Positions 10,212 through 18,503 of a stretch of 64,000 bases of DNA are shown here, piece after piece (within the stretch, counting starts at the first letter, position 1; every line of letters begins with the position of its first letter). A model generated the notes under the pieces. It saw only the letters and a program-made list of their open reading frames with translations, did not search any database and was not told the origin of the DNA. A program made the translations under genes and the position numbers. The DNA is from Sulfopaludibacter sp963835555 (GTDB lineage Bacteria > Acidobacteriota > Terriglobia > Bryobacterales > Bryobacteraceae). The stretch is taken from NCBI GenBank assembly GCA_963835555.1, contig CAWIGC010000038.1, positions 536,413 to 600,412 on the forward strand. The letters are read 5' to 3'.

Positions 10212-10700
10212 ATGGAAACAGCCGCACAAGGCACTCTCACTCGCGACGAAATGGAAAGCAGGCGTCTGTTAGCCGCAGAGGACCTGCAAAGGGGGCTCTC
10301 GCAGTCCCAGGTTGCAAGGAAATTCGGGGTGAGCCGTACGACGGCTTCCCGATGGTATCGCGCGCTGAACGGGCGCGGTGTGGAGGCTCTGCGGAAGCGC
10401 CGGGCGCCAGGCCGTCCCAGCCGTCTCAGTGCGGAACAGCTCCGAGGGGTAGCGGAAGTCTACCGGGAGGGGCCGCGAGCCGCGGGCATGGACACCGATC
10501 GCTGGACCACCGCCCGTTTCGCGCAGGCGATTTTTGCGCGTTTCGGCGTGCGCTATGACCCCGATCACGTAGGCCGGATCATGCACCGCCTGGGCCTGCG
10601 GGAGCGCACCAGAACTCGCAAGCGCACGGCGGAAGTTATTTACGCCACGCGGTTTGCCAACGGAGTCATCATTCGGGAAGCCTCCCCCACGGTGGCGTAG
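10212..10700 (+). CDS. stand-alone helix-turn-helix protein, IS630-transposase N-terminal type
   Basis: 162 residues. A Fis/Hin-like HTH lies at about 25-55 (GLSQSQVARKFGVSRTTASR), followed by the linker KRRAPGRPSRLS typical of IS630-family transposases. A second winged-helix segment follows (DHVGRIMHRLGLRERT, about 118-133). The DDE catalytic half that normally follows is absent; the frame ends cleanly at 10700. It may be a 5' transposase fragment or a domesticated DNA-binding protein. No terminal repeats are visible around it. Confidence 0.65.
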   Translation: METAAQGTLTRDEMESRRLLAAEDLQRGLSQSQVARKFGVSRTTASRWYRALNGRGVEALRKRRAPGRPSRLSAEQLRGVAEVYREGPRAAGMDTDRWTTARFAQAIFARFGVRYDPDHVGRIMHRLGLRERTRTRKRTAEVIYATRFANGVIIREASPTVA

Positions 10701-10756
10701 GCGCGGCCGGCCTCGACGGCCCCGCCACGGAAGGTTTCCACCGATAGCACCAGTCT

Positions 10757-10789
10757 GCTCCAGCGTGGCCCTTCTCCCCACGCTGGAGC
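10757..10789. terminator. bidirectional hairpin between convergent genes
   Basis: A perfect 12-bp stem, 10757-10768 with 10778-10789, and a 9-nt C-rich loop. It lies between the ends of the HTH gene (plus strand) and the mutase gene (minus strand). There is no T-tract, so it is not a classical intrinsic terminator, but position and stability suit transcript-end formation on both strands. Confidence 0.5.
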
Positions 10790-10824
10790 GGGCGAAGCCT
10801 CACGGCAGGCGAGCGATCCTCCGA

Positions 10825-12321
10825 TTACCCCTCGCGGTACTCCCCGAAGACCCCGCGCAACCGGCCGGAGATCTCGCCCACCGTGGCATAGGCCGCCGCG
10901 GCATCCACAATAGCCGGCATGAGGTTTGCCTCGCAGCGGGCAGCCGCTTCCAGGGCGGCCAGTTTTTCCGCCACTGTTGCGGCGCTTCGCGAGGCCCGCA
11001 CCTCCCGCAGTTTCTCCACCTGCGACCGCTCGAGCTCGGGATCCAGCCGGAAAGTCGGGATGGCGCGCTCTTCCTGCTGAAAGCGATTGACCCCCACCAC
11101 GATCCGCTCGCCGGTCTCGACCGCGCGCTGCCAGGCGTAGGCGGCATTTTGGATTTCGTTCTGTATATAGCCGGTCTCGATGGCTTTCAAAGTCCCGCCC
11201 CGCTCGTCGATCTGCTTCAGATACCGCAGGACATCCTGTTCTATGGAATCGGTGAGGGCTTCGATGGCATAGCTCCCGCCGGCCGGGTCGGGCGTATTCA
11301 CCACGCCGGTTTCGCAGGCGATGATCTGCTGCGTCCGCAGGGCGAGGCGCGCCGATTCCTCGGTGGGCAGGGAGAGCGCCTCATCGCGGGAATTGGTGTG
11401 CAGGGATTGCGCCCCGCCCAGCACCGCCGCCATGGCCTGAATCGCGGTACGCACAAGGTTGACGTCGGGTTGCTGCGCGGTCAGCGTGCTCCCGGCGGTC
11501 TGCACATGAAAGCGCAGCATCGTGGATCGTTTGTCTTGCGCGCCGAACCGGTCGCGCATCAGGTTGGCGTAGATGCGGCGCGCGGCGCGGAACTTGGCGA
11601 TCTCTTCCAGAAAATCGCTGTGCGCATTGAAGAAAAACGAAAGGCGCGGCGCAAAGGAATCCACCGCCAGCCCTGCCTGCACCGCCGCCTCGATATAAGC
11701 GATGGCGTTGGCAAAGGTGAACGCCAACTCCTGCACCGCCGTCGATCCCGCCTCGCGGATGTGATAGCCGGAAATCGAGATGGTGTTCCACTCCGGCATC
11801 TCCCGCCCCGCCCAGGCGAAAATGTCGGTGATGATGCGCATGGCCGGCCGCGGCGGGTAGATGTATGTGCCGCGCGCGATGTACTCCTTCAGGATGTCGT
11901 TCTGAATGGTGCCGGAGAGGCGGCTCCAATCGGCGCCCTGCGTGCGCGCCACCAAGGCATAGTAGGCCAGCAGGATCGCCGCCGTGGAATTAATGGTCAT
12001 GGACGTGGAGACCTGTTGCAGCGGAATACCGCGAAACAGGACTTCCATGTCCGCCAGCGAGGAAATCGCCACTCCCACGCGCCCCACTTCACCCGCAGCC
12101 ATGGGATGGTCGGAATCCATGCCCATCTGCGTGGGCAGGTCGAACGCCACCGATAGGCCGGTAGTCCCTTGGGAGAGCAGGTACCGATACCGCCGGTTGC
12201 TTTCCCCGGCCGTGCCGAACCCGGCATACTGCCGCATGGTCCACAGGCGGCTACGGTACATTTCGCGCTGGACTCCCCGGGTAAACGGAAATTCGCCCGG
12301 CCTGCCCAGGATGCCGCTCAT
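10825..12321 (-). CDS. methylmalonyl-CoA mutase family, large (substrate-binding) subunit without B12 domain
   Basis: 498-residue TIM-barrel catalytic chain of an adenosylcobalamin acyl-CoA mutase (succinyl-CoA to methylmalonyl-CoA, or isobutyryl-CoA/butyryl-CoA type). Conserved stretches are LWTMRQYAGFGTA, GLSVAFDLPTQMGMDSDHP, TSMTINSTAAILLAYY and GGAQSLHTNSRDEALSLP. The cobalamin-binding domain (DXHXXG) is missing, so a separate small B12 subunit must be supplied elsewhere. Its start overlaps the 3' end of a small membrane-protein gene by 4 bp. Whether methylmalonyl- or isobutyryl-CoA is the substrate cannot be decided here. Confidence 0.9.
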   Translation of the reverse strand: MSGILGRPGEFPFTRGVQREMYRSRLWTMRQYAGFGTAGESNRRYRYLLSQGTTGLSVAFDLPTQMGMDSDHPMAAGEVGRVGVAISSLADMEVLFRGIPLQQVSTSMTINSTAAILLAYYALVARTQGADWSRLSGTIQNDILKEYIARGTYIYPPRPAMRIITDIFAWAGREMPEWNTISISGYHIREAGSTAVQELAFTFANAIAYIEAAVQAGLAVDSFAPRLSFFFNAHSDFLEEIAKFRAARRIYANLMRDRFGAQDKRSTMLRFHVQTAGSTLTAQQPDVNLVRTAIQAMAAVLGGAQSLHTNSRDEALSLPTEESARLALRTQQIIACETGVVNTPDPAGGSYAIEALTDSIEQDVLRYLKQIDERGGTLKAIETGYIQNEIQNAAYAWQRAVETGERIVVGVNRFQQEERAIPTFRLDPELERSQVEKLREVRASRSAATVAEKLAALEAAARCEANLMPAIVDAAAAYATVGEISGRLRGVFGEYREG

Positions 12322-12605
12322 GACCTGGAAATTTTACGCGCCTTTAAAAAAGAGGAGGCGCCGTATCCCAGCATGATCAGGGTGCACGCCGCCGAAATAA
12401 AGAGTTGGACACCCTCACCGGTACGGTAATAGTGAATCGCCTTGGTACCGAAAATGATGCCGAAAGAGAAGAAAAGAAAGCCGATAACCTGATGCCACAG
12501 GCTGTGCACCGGTTTGATCACCGCCGGAACCACGTGCTTCAAAAAGGCGCGTCCCTGCTGGACCGCCAGGCGCTTCTTCACTTCCCTATCGTAACAAAAG
12601 CACAA
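12318..12605 (-). CDS. small two-helix membrane protein
   Basis: 95 residues with two hydrophobic helices (about 41-57 and 68-84) and a basic N-terminus. It overlaps the mutase start by 4 bp (ATGA), so it is probably translationally coupled with it. No family is recognised. The first residues contain an odd MCFCYDREVKKR sequence, and a later start is possible. Confidence 0.55.
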   Translation of the reverse strand: MCFCYDREVKKRLAVQQGRAFLKHVVPAVIKPVHSLWHQVIGFLFFSFGIIFGTKAIHYYRTGEGVQLFISAACTLIMLGYGASSFLKARKISRS

Positions 12606-12771
12606 CCGGCGTCGCTTTCGCAGTACCGGACGGCAGGAAAACTGCCGATAGAAATGCCAGGGCCAGCTTGTGAACTTGCGTAGGGTCCACTACAATCGAA
12701 ACGGGTGGATGCCGACCCGAAAGGTGGAACGCCGGTCGTATCCGGCGCATCCGCTAGTTAAGGGAGTATCT

Positions 12772-13077
12772 GTGGAAGAGCCATTGAAGCATCTCATGCA
12801 GGAACTGGGAAACGCGATCAACGATTCCCTTTCTGAGTCCGACCGGATCGCGGAAGCGATCGGCGAGATCAAGAGAGCCGGCTACGACGTTTTCCTGGTG
12901 TTGGAGGCGACGATCGGCTTCAATCGAAGAGATGAAAACAGCGAAGAGGACGAAGAACTCGAAGTCACCGAAGAGCCAAAACGGAATTTCGAAGCCACCG
13001 GAAAGATCAAGTTCACTTCGCAAGACCATCGCTTCTTACGCGCATTGAAGATCGCCGTAGACGACGAAAACCGGTAA
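12772..13077 (+). CDS. small acidic hypothetical protein
   Basis: 101 residues starting at GTG 12772, chosen because AAGGGAG lies six bases upstream; the open frame upstream is rich in basic residues and not protein-like. The middle part (IGEIKRAGYDVFLVLEATIG) is well ordered. An acidic run (EDEELEVTEEPK) follows, and the C-terminus ITFT-like strand is followed by FLRALKIAVDDENR. No family is recognised. It ends 12 bp before the convergent glycosyltransferase. Confidence 0.6.
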   Translation: MEEPLKHLMQELGNAINDSLSESDRIAEAIGEIKRAGYDVFLVLEATIGFNRRDENSEEDEELEVTEEPKRNFEATGKIKFTSQDHRFLRALKIAVDDENR

Positions 13078-13089
13078 CCGGCGGTTGTT

Positions 13090-14121
13090 CTAGGCCAGGA
13101 TTTTTCGATACACCGCCCACGTCTGGCGAACCGCGTTTTCCCAGGTGAAGAGGCTTGCCCGTTGCAGGCCCCGGACCGCCATTTCTTCCCGCAATCCTGG
13201 CCTTTCGGTTAGATCGCGCAGGTGTTGCGCCAAACCTGCGACGTCTTCCGGATCCACCAGCAGCGCCGCGTCTCCGGACACTTCGGGCATGGCCGAGCTG
13301 TTCGATGCCACCACCGGGGTGCCGGCCGACATTGCCTCCAGCAAGGGCATGCCGAAGCCTTCATCCAGCGAGGGAAAGGCGAAAACCGACGCCCGTGCAT
13401 ACCATCCGGCCAGTTCATGGGGCGCAACGTATCCCAACACGCCAATCCGGTCGCAAGCCGGGCTTTCCGCGATGCGTGCCAGAATCTCCTCCGACCCGAA
13501 ACCGGCCGATCCGGCCAATACCAGCCGCCACGAAGAATCCACCGTCTCGAAGGCCTCCACCAGGCGGGCGATGTTCTTCCGCTTCTGAATCGCCCCTACG
13601 TTTAAGATGACCTTCTCGCGCGCCAGGCCCTCGGGGTACACCAGTTTCCGGCTGCCGTGATGCACCACGTGAACCTTCGCCGGGTCCACCCCCAGTAGGC
13701 TGACCACCTGGCTCTTGGTGAAGGCAGATACCGTAATGATGGCTTGCGAGCGCGCCGCTGCCTGCCGCGCCTGCTCCGCAAACCGCGCGCGGAACTCCGC
13801 CGTGGAATATTCCCCGGTGAGTACAAACAGGTCGTGGAACGTCGCTACGGCCGTCCGCACCGGGATCTGCGGCAGGCGCTGATTCAGCCCGTGAAACAGG
13901 TCGGCAGACCGCGGACCCAGGGGCTCGGCCAGCAATCTGCGCCGTACATTCGCCGGCCGGGGTTCCCGCCACGAACGGATGTAGCGATGCGGCCGGTAGC
14001 AGAACAGGAACCGCACCTCGGGATGCGCGGCGGCCAGCCCATACAGAATCTCCCGTGAGTACAGCCCTACCCCCGAGAGTGCGCCGCCGATGCTATAGGT
14101 GGCGTCCAGCGCGATCGTCAG
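13090..14121 (-). CDS. glycosyltransferase family 4 (group 1)
   Basis: Retaining GT-B glycosyltransferase. The C-terminal nucleotide-sugar site shows EGFGMPLLEAMSAGTPVVAS (the E-x7-E motif), and AIQKRKNIARLVEAF and VLGYVAPHELAGWYA are typical. The conserved start of the fold, ALDATYSIGGALSGVGLYSR, extends to the overlap with the preceding gene. The likely initiation is a CTG near 14121 overlapping the sigma-54 activator stop, rather than the internal GTG at 14016. It is co-oriented with rlpA and the activator. The sugar and acceptor are unknown; a cell-surface polysaccharide role is plausible. Confidence 0.85.
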   Translation of the reverse strand: MTIALDATYSIGGALSGVGLYSREILYGLAAAHPEVRFLFCYRPHRYIRSWREPRPANVRRRLLAEPLGPRSADLFHGLNQRLPQIPVRTAVATFHDLFVLTGEYSTAEFRARFAEQARQAAARSQAIITVSAFTKSQVVSLLGVDPAKVHVVHHGSRKLVYPEGLAREKVILNVGAIQKRKNIARLVEAFETVDSSWRLVLAGSAGFGSEEILARIAESPACDRIGVLGYVAPHELAGWYARASVFAFPSLDEGFGMPLLEAMSAGTPVVASNSSAMPEVSGDAALLVDPEDVAGLAQHLRDLTERPGLREEMAVRGLQRASLFTWENAVRQTWAVYRKILA

Positions 14122-15101
14122 TCGATTCCGTATTCTTTCATTTTGCGATAAAGCGTGGTCCGTCCGATACGCAAAATGTCCGCCGTTTTGCCGCGATTTC
14201 CGCCCGTGGCGGCCAGCGCTTTCTGAATCGCTTCCCGCGTGCTCTCGGAAATGGAGATAACCGGCGAGCGTGGCGCCAGCGATTCGCCCGGCAGAAACCC
14301 CGCCTGCTCCTCCGAGACTGCTTCGGAAAGCTGCTGCAGGCCCTTACCCGCGAGGTGATATTGCAGGGCGGAAGGCAAATCGGTCATCTGCGCGCCCTCC
14401 GAATGCATGGCCTCCATCCGGTCCACGCAGTTCTTCAGTTCGCGGACGTTTCCCGGCCAGTCATAGGAGAGGAGCGTGTCCAGAATCTCCGGCCCCGGCT
14501 CAAACCGGGTTCCGGCGAAATGGTCGATCAGAAGGGGAATATCGCTCCGCCGGTAGCGCAGCGGAGGCAAATGCATGGTGAATACGTTCAGGCGGTAATA
14601 CAGATCCTGCCGGAAGCGTCCCGCCGCGACTTCCGCCTTCAGATTGCGATGCGTGGCGGCGATGATACGCAGGTCCACCTTCTTCCAGTGCAGCGATCCC
14701 ACGGGGCGATACTCGCGCTCCTGCAGCAGGCGCAGCAGCTTCACCTGCATTTCCAGCGGCAGATCCCCGATTTCGTCGAAAAAGGCCGTGCCGCCGTCGG
14801 CCAGTTCCACCAGGCCTTTCTTGTTTTCCACAGCGCCGCTGAACGAGCCCTTGGCGTGGCCGAACAACTCGCTCTCCATCAACGTGCCCACCAGCGAACC
14901 GCAGTCGATGGGCACAAACTGCCCGCGCGGATTGGCATTGTGGATCGCCCGCGCCACCACCTCCTTACCCGTGCCGCTTTCTCCCAACAGGAGGATGGGG
15001 AGATGTGTGCGCGAAGCTTTATCGATCAAACGGCGGATTGCGGCAATCTCCGGAGACTGGCCCACCAAACCGTGGAGGCAGTCCATAGCAGGAAAACTCA
15101 T
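14118..15101 (-). CDS. sigma-54-dependent transcriptional activator without receiver domain (PspF-like)
   Basis: 327-residue enhancer-binding protein with only about 12 residues before the AAA+ domain, as in PspF. Walker A is GESGTGKE, and Walker B is GGTAFFDEIGDLP. The sigma-54 contact loop reads GSFSGA instead of GAFTGA. The arginine-rich sensor FRQDLYYRL and the C-terminal Fis-type HTH (NRGKTADILRIGRTTLYRKM) are intact. With no sensor domain it needs a partner protein or constitutive control. It lies between rlpA (10-bp gap) and the glycosyltransferase, suggesting an envelope-linked regulon. Confidence 0.92.
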   Translation of the reverse strand: MSFPAMDCLHGLVGQSPEIAAIRRLIDKASRTHLPILLLGESGTGKEVVARAIHNANPRGQFVPIDCGSLVGTLMESELFGHAKGSFSGAVENKKGLVELADGGTAFFDEIGDLPLEMQVKLLRLLQEREYRPVGSLHWKKVDLRIIAATHRNLKAEVAAGRFRQDLYYRLNVFTMHLPPLRYRRSDIPLLIDHFAGTRFEPGPEILDTLLSYDWPGNVRELKNCVDRMEAMHSEGAQMTDLPSALQYHLAGKGLQQLSEAVSEEQAGFLPGESLAPRSPVISISESTREAIQKALAATGGNRGKTADILRIGRTTLYRKMKEYGID

Positions 15102-15111
15102 GATGGATCGG

Positions 15112-15765
15112 TTAATTTAGTCGGACGACGAAGGCTTTTATCTCAGTTTCTTGCGAAATTCGACTGAGAAGCGCATCGGCGTCCTGCATTGTCGTCTCCG
15201 AACCTACCATCACGCGCCAGACGCCGGGATTTTCCGGCCGTTCCATGATTCGCGCGGAGCCAAAACGCACCGCCATTTCCGCCCGCGTCTTTTCCGCATT
15301 GCCCCGCTCCCGGAAGGCCCCCACCTGCACCGCAAAAAGCGCAGTAGGTACCCCCTCGGGAGCGCGAATCACGACCATACGGACCGTGGCGATCCCGGAG
15401 ATCGCCATATCGATCGCCTTCGCCGCGGCGTGCGAAAGATCGATGATGCGCCCCTCGATAAACGGCCCCCGATCGATGATCCGCACCTCCACGCTCTTGC
15501 CGTTGCTCAGGTTCTCCACCCGCACCCAGGTGTCGAACGGCAGAGTACGGTGCGCGGCCACCAGCTTCTCCATATCGTAGATTTCGCCGTCCGCCGCGGG
15601 CCGCCCGTGATACGGATGGCCATACCAGCTCGCGATGCCGGTCTCCGTGTATCCAGGGTATGCCATGACGCCACCGGGCGGAGGAGGAGGCACACTGCGG
15701 GCGTGCTTCTTGTGACAACCGCTCAGCACGACCAGCATCAGGACAAGTGCAAGACCAGCCTTCAT
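15112..15765 (-). CDS. rlpA: RlpA-like septal lipoprotein with SPOR domain
   Basis: Lipoprotein with the lipobox VVLSGC. It carries a double-psi beta-barrel (TGIASWYGHPYHGRPAADGE to RIIDRGPFIEGRIIDLSHAA) and a C-terminal SPOR domain (LFAVQVGAFRERGNAEKT), which binds denuded septal peptidoglycan. RlpA proteins are lytic transglycosylases or septal structural proteins. The start at 15765 (MKAGLALVLMLVVLSGC) gives a compact signal peptide; an upstream in-frame start would add 17 polar residues. About 217 residues. First gene of the rlpA/activator/glycosyltransferase group. Confidence 0.9.
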   Translation of the reverse strand: MKAGLALVLMLVVLSGCHKKHARSVPPPPPGGVMAYPGYTETGIASWYGHPYHGRPAADGEIYDMEKLVAAHRTLPFDTWVRVENLSNGKSVEVRIIDRGPFIEGRIIDLSHAAAKAIDMAISGIATVRMVVIRAPEGVPTALFAVQVGAFRERGNAEKTRAEMAVRFGSARIMERPENPGVWRVMVGSETTMQDADALLSRISQETEIKAFVVRLN

Positions 15766-15824
15766 GCCAATGCTCCGATTGTGGCACATCCTCGAATAAA
15801 TGGCCCGAGACTCCATAATAGGTG

Positions 15825-15853
15825 TTGAAGAGCTGAATCTACCGATATATAAT
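15825..15853 (+). promoter_or_regulatory. sigma-70 promoter of the CoA-transferase/oxidoreductase operon
   Basis: TTGAAG at 15825-15830, a 17-bp spacer, and a perfect TATAAT at 15848-15853. The start of the first gene follows 40 bp downstream. Confidence 0.75.
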
Positions 15854-15893
15854 TACATCGGGAGACAAAGCACCTCCTGTGAGTGGTGGAACA

Positions 15894-17195
15894 ATGTACG
15901 GGGATAAAATCTGCGGGGCGGACCAGGCGATCGATTTGATCCGGTCTGGCGACCGCGTCTGGATTCATACGGGTTGCGCAACCCCTGAGACGCTGGTTGC
16001 GGCGATGGTTCGGCGGGCCAGCGACCTTCGGGACGTTGAAATTTACCACATGGTAGCCTGCGGCAGTGCGGGGTACTCTCGACCTGAGATGGCCGGACAC
16101 TTCCGTCTCAACTGTCTCTTCCTCAGCGGCTGCGTGCGCGATGCGGTGGCCGAAGGGCGGGCCGATTACACGCCGGTTTCGCTGGGCGATATCGAACGGC
16201 TGCTCGATTCGGGCGAGTTGCCGGTGGATGTGGCACTGATCCAGACCGCGCCGCCCGATGCCCACGGGTTCCTGAGCCTCGGAGTGAGCGTGGATTGCAC
16301 CATGGCGGCGGCGCTCAAGGCCCGTGTGATCGTCGCCGAAGTGAACGACCGGATGCCGCGCACGCTGGGCGATACCTTCCTGCATGTAAGCAAGGTAGCC
16401 GCCATGGTAGAGACGTCTCGGCCGCTGATTGAATTGCGGCCGGAAGCGCCCACCCCGGTCCAGGAGCGTGTGGCATATCACGTAGCCTCCCTGATTCCCG
16501 ATGGCGCCACGCTGCAAATGGGAATCGGCGGCATTCCCAACGCGGTGCTGGCCTGCTTGGGCGATCATCGCGACCTGGGAATCCACAGCGAAATGTGCTC
16601 GGACGGGGTGGTGCCGCTGATCGAAAGCGGAGTGATCAACGGCGCGCGGAAATCGCTGCATCCCGGCAAAGCGGTGTTGGGGTTCGTGCTGGGCTCCCGG
16701 GTGCTGTTCGATTATCTGCACCAGAATCCGGCCTTCGAATTCCGTCCCACAGGCTACGTCAACGATCCCTTCGTGATTGCGCAGAACGACGATATGATCT
16801 CGATCAACTCCGCGCTCCAGGTGGATATTACCGGGCAGGTCTGCTCGGATTCCATCGGGACGCGGCCGTACAGCGGGTTCGGCGGACAGCTCGATTTTAT
16901 CCGCGGCGCGGGCCGCTCCAAAGGCGGCAAGCCGATCATCGCGCTGCCTGCCACGGCGAAGCACGGCATGGTGTCGCGCATCGTGCCCATGCTGGATCCG
17001 GGCGCCGGCGTGGTGACCACGCGGAGCGATGTGCATTATGTGGTGACCGAACACGGCGTGGCCTACCTGCGCGGCAAAACGCTGCGGCAGCGGGCGGAAG
17101 CGCTGATTGCGATCGCGGATCCCAGGTTCCGCGACGAATTGCATGATTTTGCGGAACGCACCTATCACCTGGAGCGGAAGGAGGCACTGGTATGA
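15894..17195 (+). CDS. acetyl-CoA hydrolase/transferase family CoA-transferase
   Basis: Family I CoA-transferase of the acetyl-CoA hydrolase / 4-hydroxybutyrate CoA-transferase group, about 433 residues. The catalytic glutamate lies in GIHSEMCSDG, and the glycine-rich segment is QMGIGGIPNAV. The C-terminal block GTRPYSGFGGQLDFIRGA is the family signature. ATG 15894 is preferred because GGTGG lies upstream; GTG 15879 is possible. The stop overlaps the start of the ferredoxin gene. In this operon it probably moves CoA between an acyl-CoA made by the 2-oxoacid oxidoreductase and acetate or another acid; this is inference. Confidence 0.9.
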   Translation: MYGDKICGADQAIDLIRSGDRVWIHTGCATPETLVAAMVRRASDLRDVEIYHMVACGSAGYSRPEMAGHFRLNCLFLSGCVRDAVAEGRADYTPVSLGDIERLLDSGELPVDVALIQTAPPDAHGFLSLGVSVDCTMAAALKARVIVAEVNDRMPRTLGDTFLHVSKVAAMVETSRPLIELRPEAPTPVQERVAYHVASLIPDGATLQMGIGGIPNAVLACLGDHRDLGIHSEMCSDGVVPLIESGVINGARKSLHPGKAVLGFVLGSRVLFDYLHQNPAFEFRPTGYVNDPFVIAQNDDMISINSALQVDITGQVCSDSIGTRPYSGFGGQLDFIRGAGRSKGGKPIIALPATAKHGMVSRIVPMLDPGAGVVTTRSDVHYVVTEHGVAYLRGKTLRQRAEALIAIADPRFRDELHDFAERTYHLERKEALV

Positions 17196-17427
17196 CAAGC
17201 AAGCCGGATCGCGGGATGGTGGAATTCAATTCGGAAGAATGCAAGGGCTGCGGCCTCTGTGTGGAGGCCTGCCCGCCGAAGGTGCTTCGGCTGAGCGAGC
17301 GGTTGAACCATTATGGCTATCACCCGCGGAATACCTGGGGGCGGGCTGCACCGGGTGCGGCATCTGCTTCTTCGCGTGTCCCGAGCCGGGTGGCATCGCG
17401 GTGCTCAGACGCGAGGTGGCGGCATGA
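17192..17427 (+). CDS. 2x[4Fe-4S] ferredoxin subunit of 2-oxoacid oxidoreductase (one frameshift)
   Basis: Delta-type ferredoxin of about 78 residues. Two cluster motifs are visible: CKGCGLCVEACPP and CTGCGICFFACPE. One base appears missing near 17325 (CCGCGG where CCGGCGG restores the frame HYGYHPAEYLGAGCTGCG), so the two motifs fall in different frames. It transfers electrons from the alpha/beta-gamma complex. It overlaps the CoA-transferase stop upstream and the alpha gene downstream (ATGA), so the whole set is tightly coupled. Confidence 0.85.
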
Positions 17428-18503
17428 ATGCACAACTGACCAAGGGCAATGAGGCCATCGTGAAGGCCGCGGTGCTGGCGGGGTGCCGCGGTTTCTACGG
17501 ATACCCCATCACGCCGGCCAGCGAGATTGCCGAAGCCGCGGCGCTGTACTTTCCGCAGGCGGGCGGCGTGTTCGTGCAGGCCGAAAGCGAAGTGGCCGCC
17601 ATCAACATGCTGTACGGAGGCGCGGCGGCGGGCGGGCGCTGCATGACGGCGTCCAGCGGCCCGGGCATCAGCCTGATGCAGGAAGGCTTCAGCTACCTGG
17701 CCGGGGCCGAACTGCCCTGCGTGATTGCGGACATCATGCGGGGCGGTCCGGGGCTGGGAAACATCGCACCGGAGCAGGGCGACTACAACCAGATCGTGAA
17801 GGGCGGCGGTCACGGCAACTACCGCACCCTGGTGCTGGCGCCGGATTCGGTGCAGGAGATGGCCGACCTGACCACTCTGGCGTTCGACCTGGCCGAGCGG
17901 TATCGCAACCCCGCGGTGGTTCTGGCGGACGGGTTCATCGGGCAGATGATGGAGCCGGTGACGTTCGCCGATCCCCGGCCCATTGCGCCGCCGCCGGAGT
18001 GGGCGGTGACGGGCACGCGCGAATCGCGCCACAACCTGGTCAGTTCCATCTACCTGGAGCCGGACAAGCTGGAGCAGCACGTGCGCAAGCTGGAGGCCAA
18101 GTATCAGGAAGCCGAACGCCGCGAAACGCGCGTCGAGCGCTGGCGCACGGACGACGCCGACGTGGTGCTGGTGGGCTACGGAATCGTGGGGCGCATCCTG
18201 AAGGCCGTGGTGGAAGAAGCGCGCCGGCATGGCATGCGCGTCGGCCTGCTGCGGCCCATCACGCTGTATCCCTTCCCGGTGGAGGAAGTGCGGGCGCTGA
18301 GCCGGCGCGCGCGGGCATTTGCCGTAGTGGAGATGAGCACCGGACAGATGCGCGACGATGTGCGGCTGGCGCTGGAAGGGCGTCGCCCGGTGGAATTTTA
18401 CAGCCGGGTGGGCGGCAACGCCCCGTCGGCCGAAGAGGTGCTGGCGTTTGTCGAAGCCAAATTCGAGGCGCTGCGGGAAAGCGAGGTATTAGTCCATGGG
18501 TAG
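17424..18503 (+). CDS. 2-oxoacid:ferredoxin oxidoreductase subunit alpha (VorB/KorA-like)
   Basis: 359-residue alpha subunit. Recognisable stretches are GNEAIVKAAVLAGCRGFYGY, PITPASEIAEAA, SSGPGISLMQEGFSYLAG and GGPGLGNIAPEQGDYNQIVK. The C-terminal transketolase-C-like domain (VVLVGYGIVGRILKAV) ends in EMSTGQMRDDVRLALEGRRP. With the TPP subunit it oxidatively decarboxylates a 2-oxoacid (branched-chain or 2-oxoglutarate type) to acyl-CoA, CO2 and reduced ferredoxin. The ATG overlaps the ferredoxin stop, and the end overlaps the beta-gamma start by 8 bp. Intact frame. Confidence 0.92.
   Translation: MNAQLTKGNEAIVKAAVLAGCRGFYGYPITPASEIAEAAALYFPQAGGVFVQAESEVAAINMLYGGAAAGGRCMTASSGPGISLMQEGFSYLAGAELPCVIADIMRGGPGLGNIAPEQGDYNQIVKGGGHGNYRTLVLAPDSVQEMADLTTLAFDLAERYRNPAVVLADGFIGQMMEPVTFADPRPIAPPPEWAVTGTRESRHNLVSSIYLEPDKLEQHVRKLEAKYQEAERRETRVERWRTDDADVVLVGYGIVGRILKAVVEEARRHGMRVGLLRPITLYPFPVEEVRALSRRARAFAVVEMSTGQMRDDVRLALEGRRPVEFYSRVGGNAPSAEEVLAFVEAKFEALRESEVLVHG

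Noticed and set aside
15871..15878. CACCTCCT in the leader of the CoA-transferase mRNA, identical to the 16S rRNA anti-Shine-Dalgarno
   Set aside because: It could mask a Shine-Dalgarno, but the nearby SD (GGTGG) pairs with it only weakly, so no regulatory claim is made.
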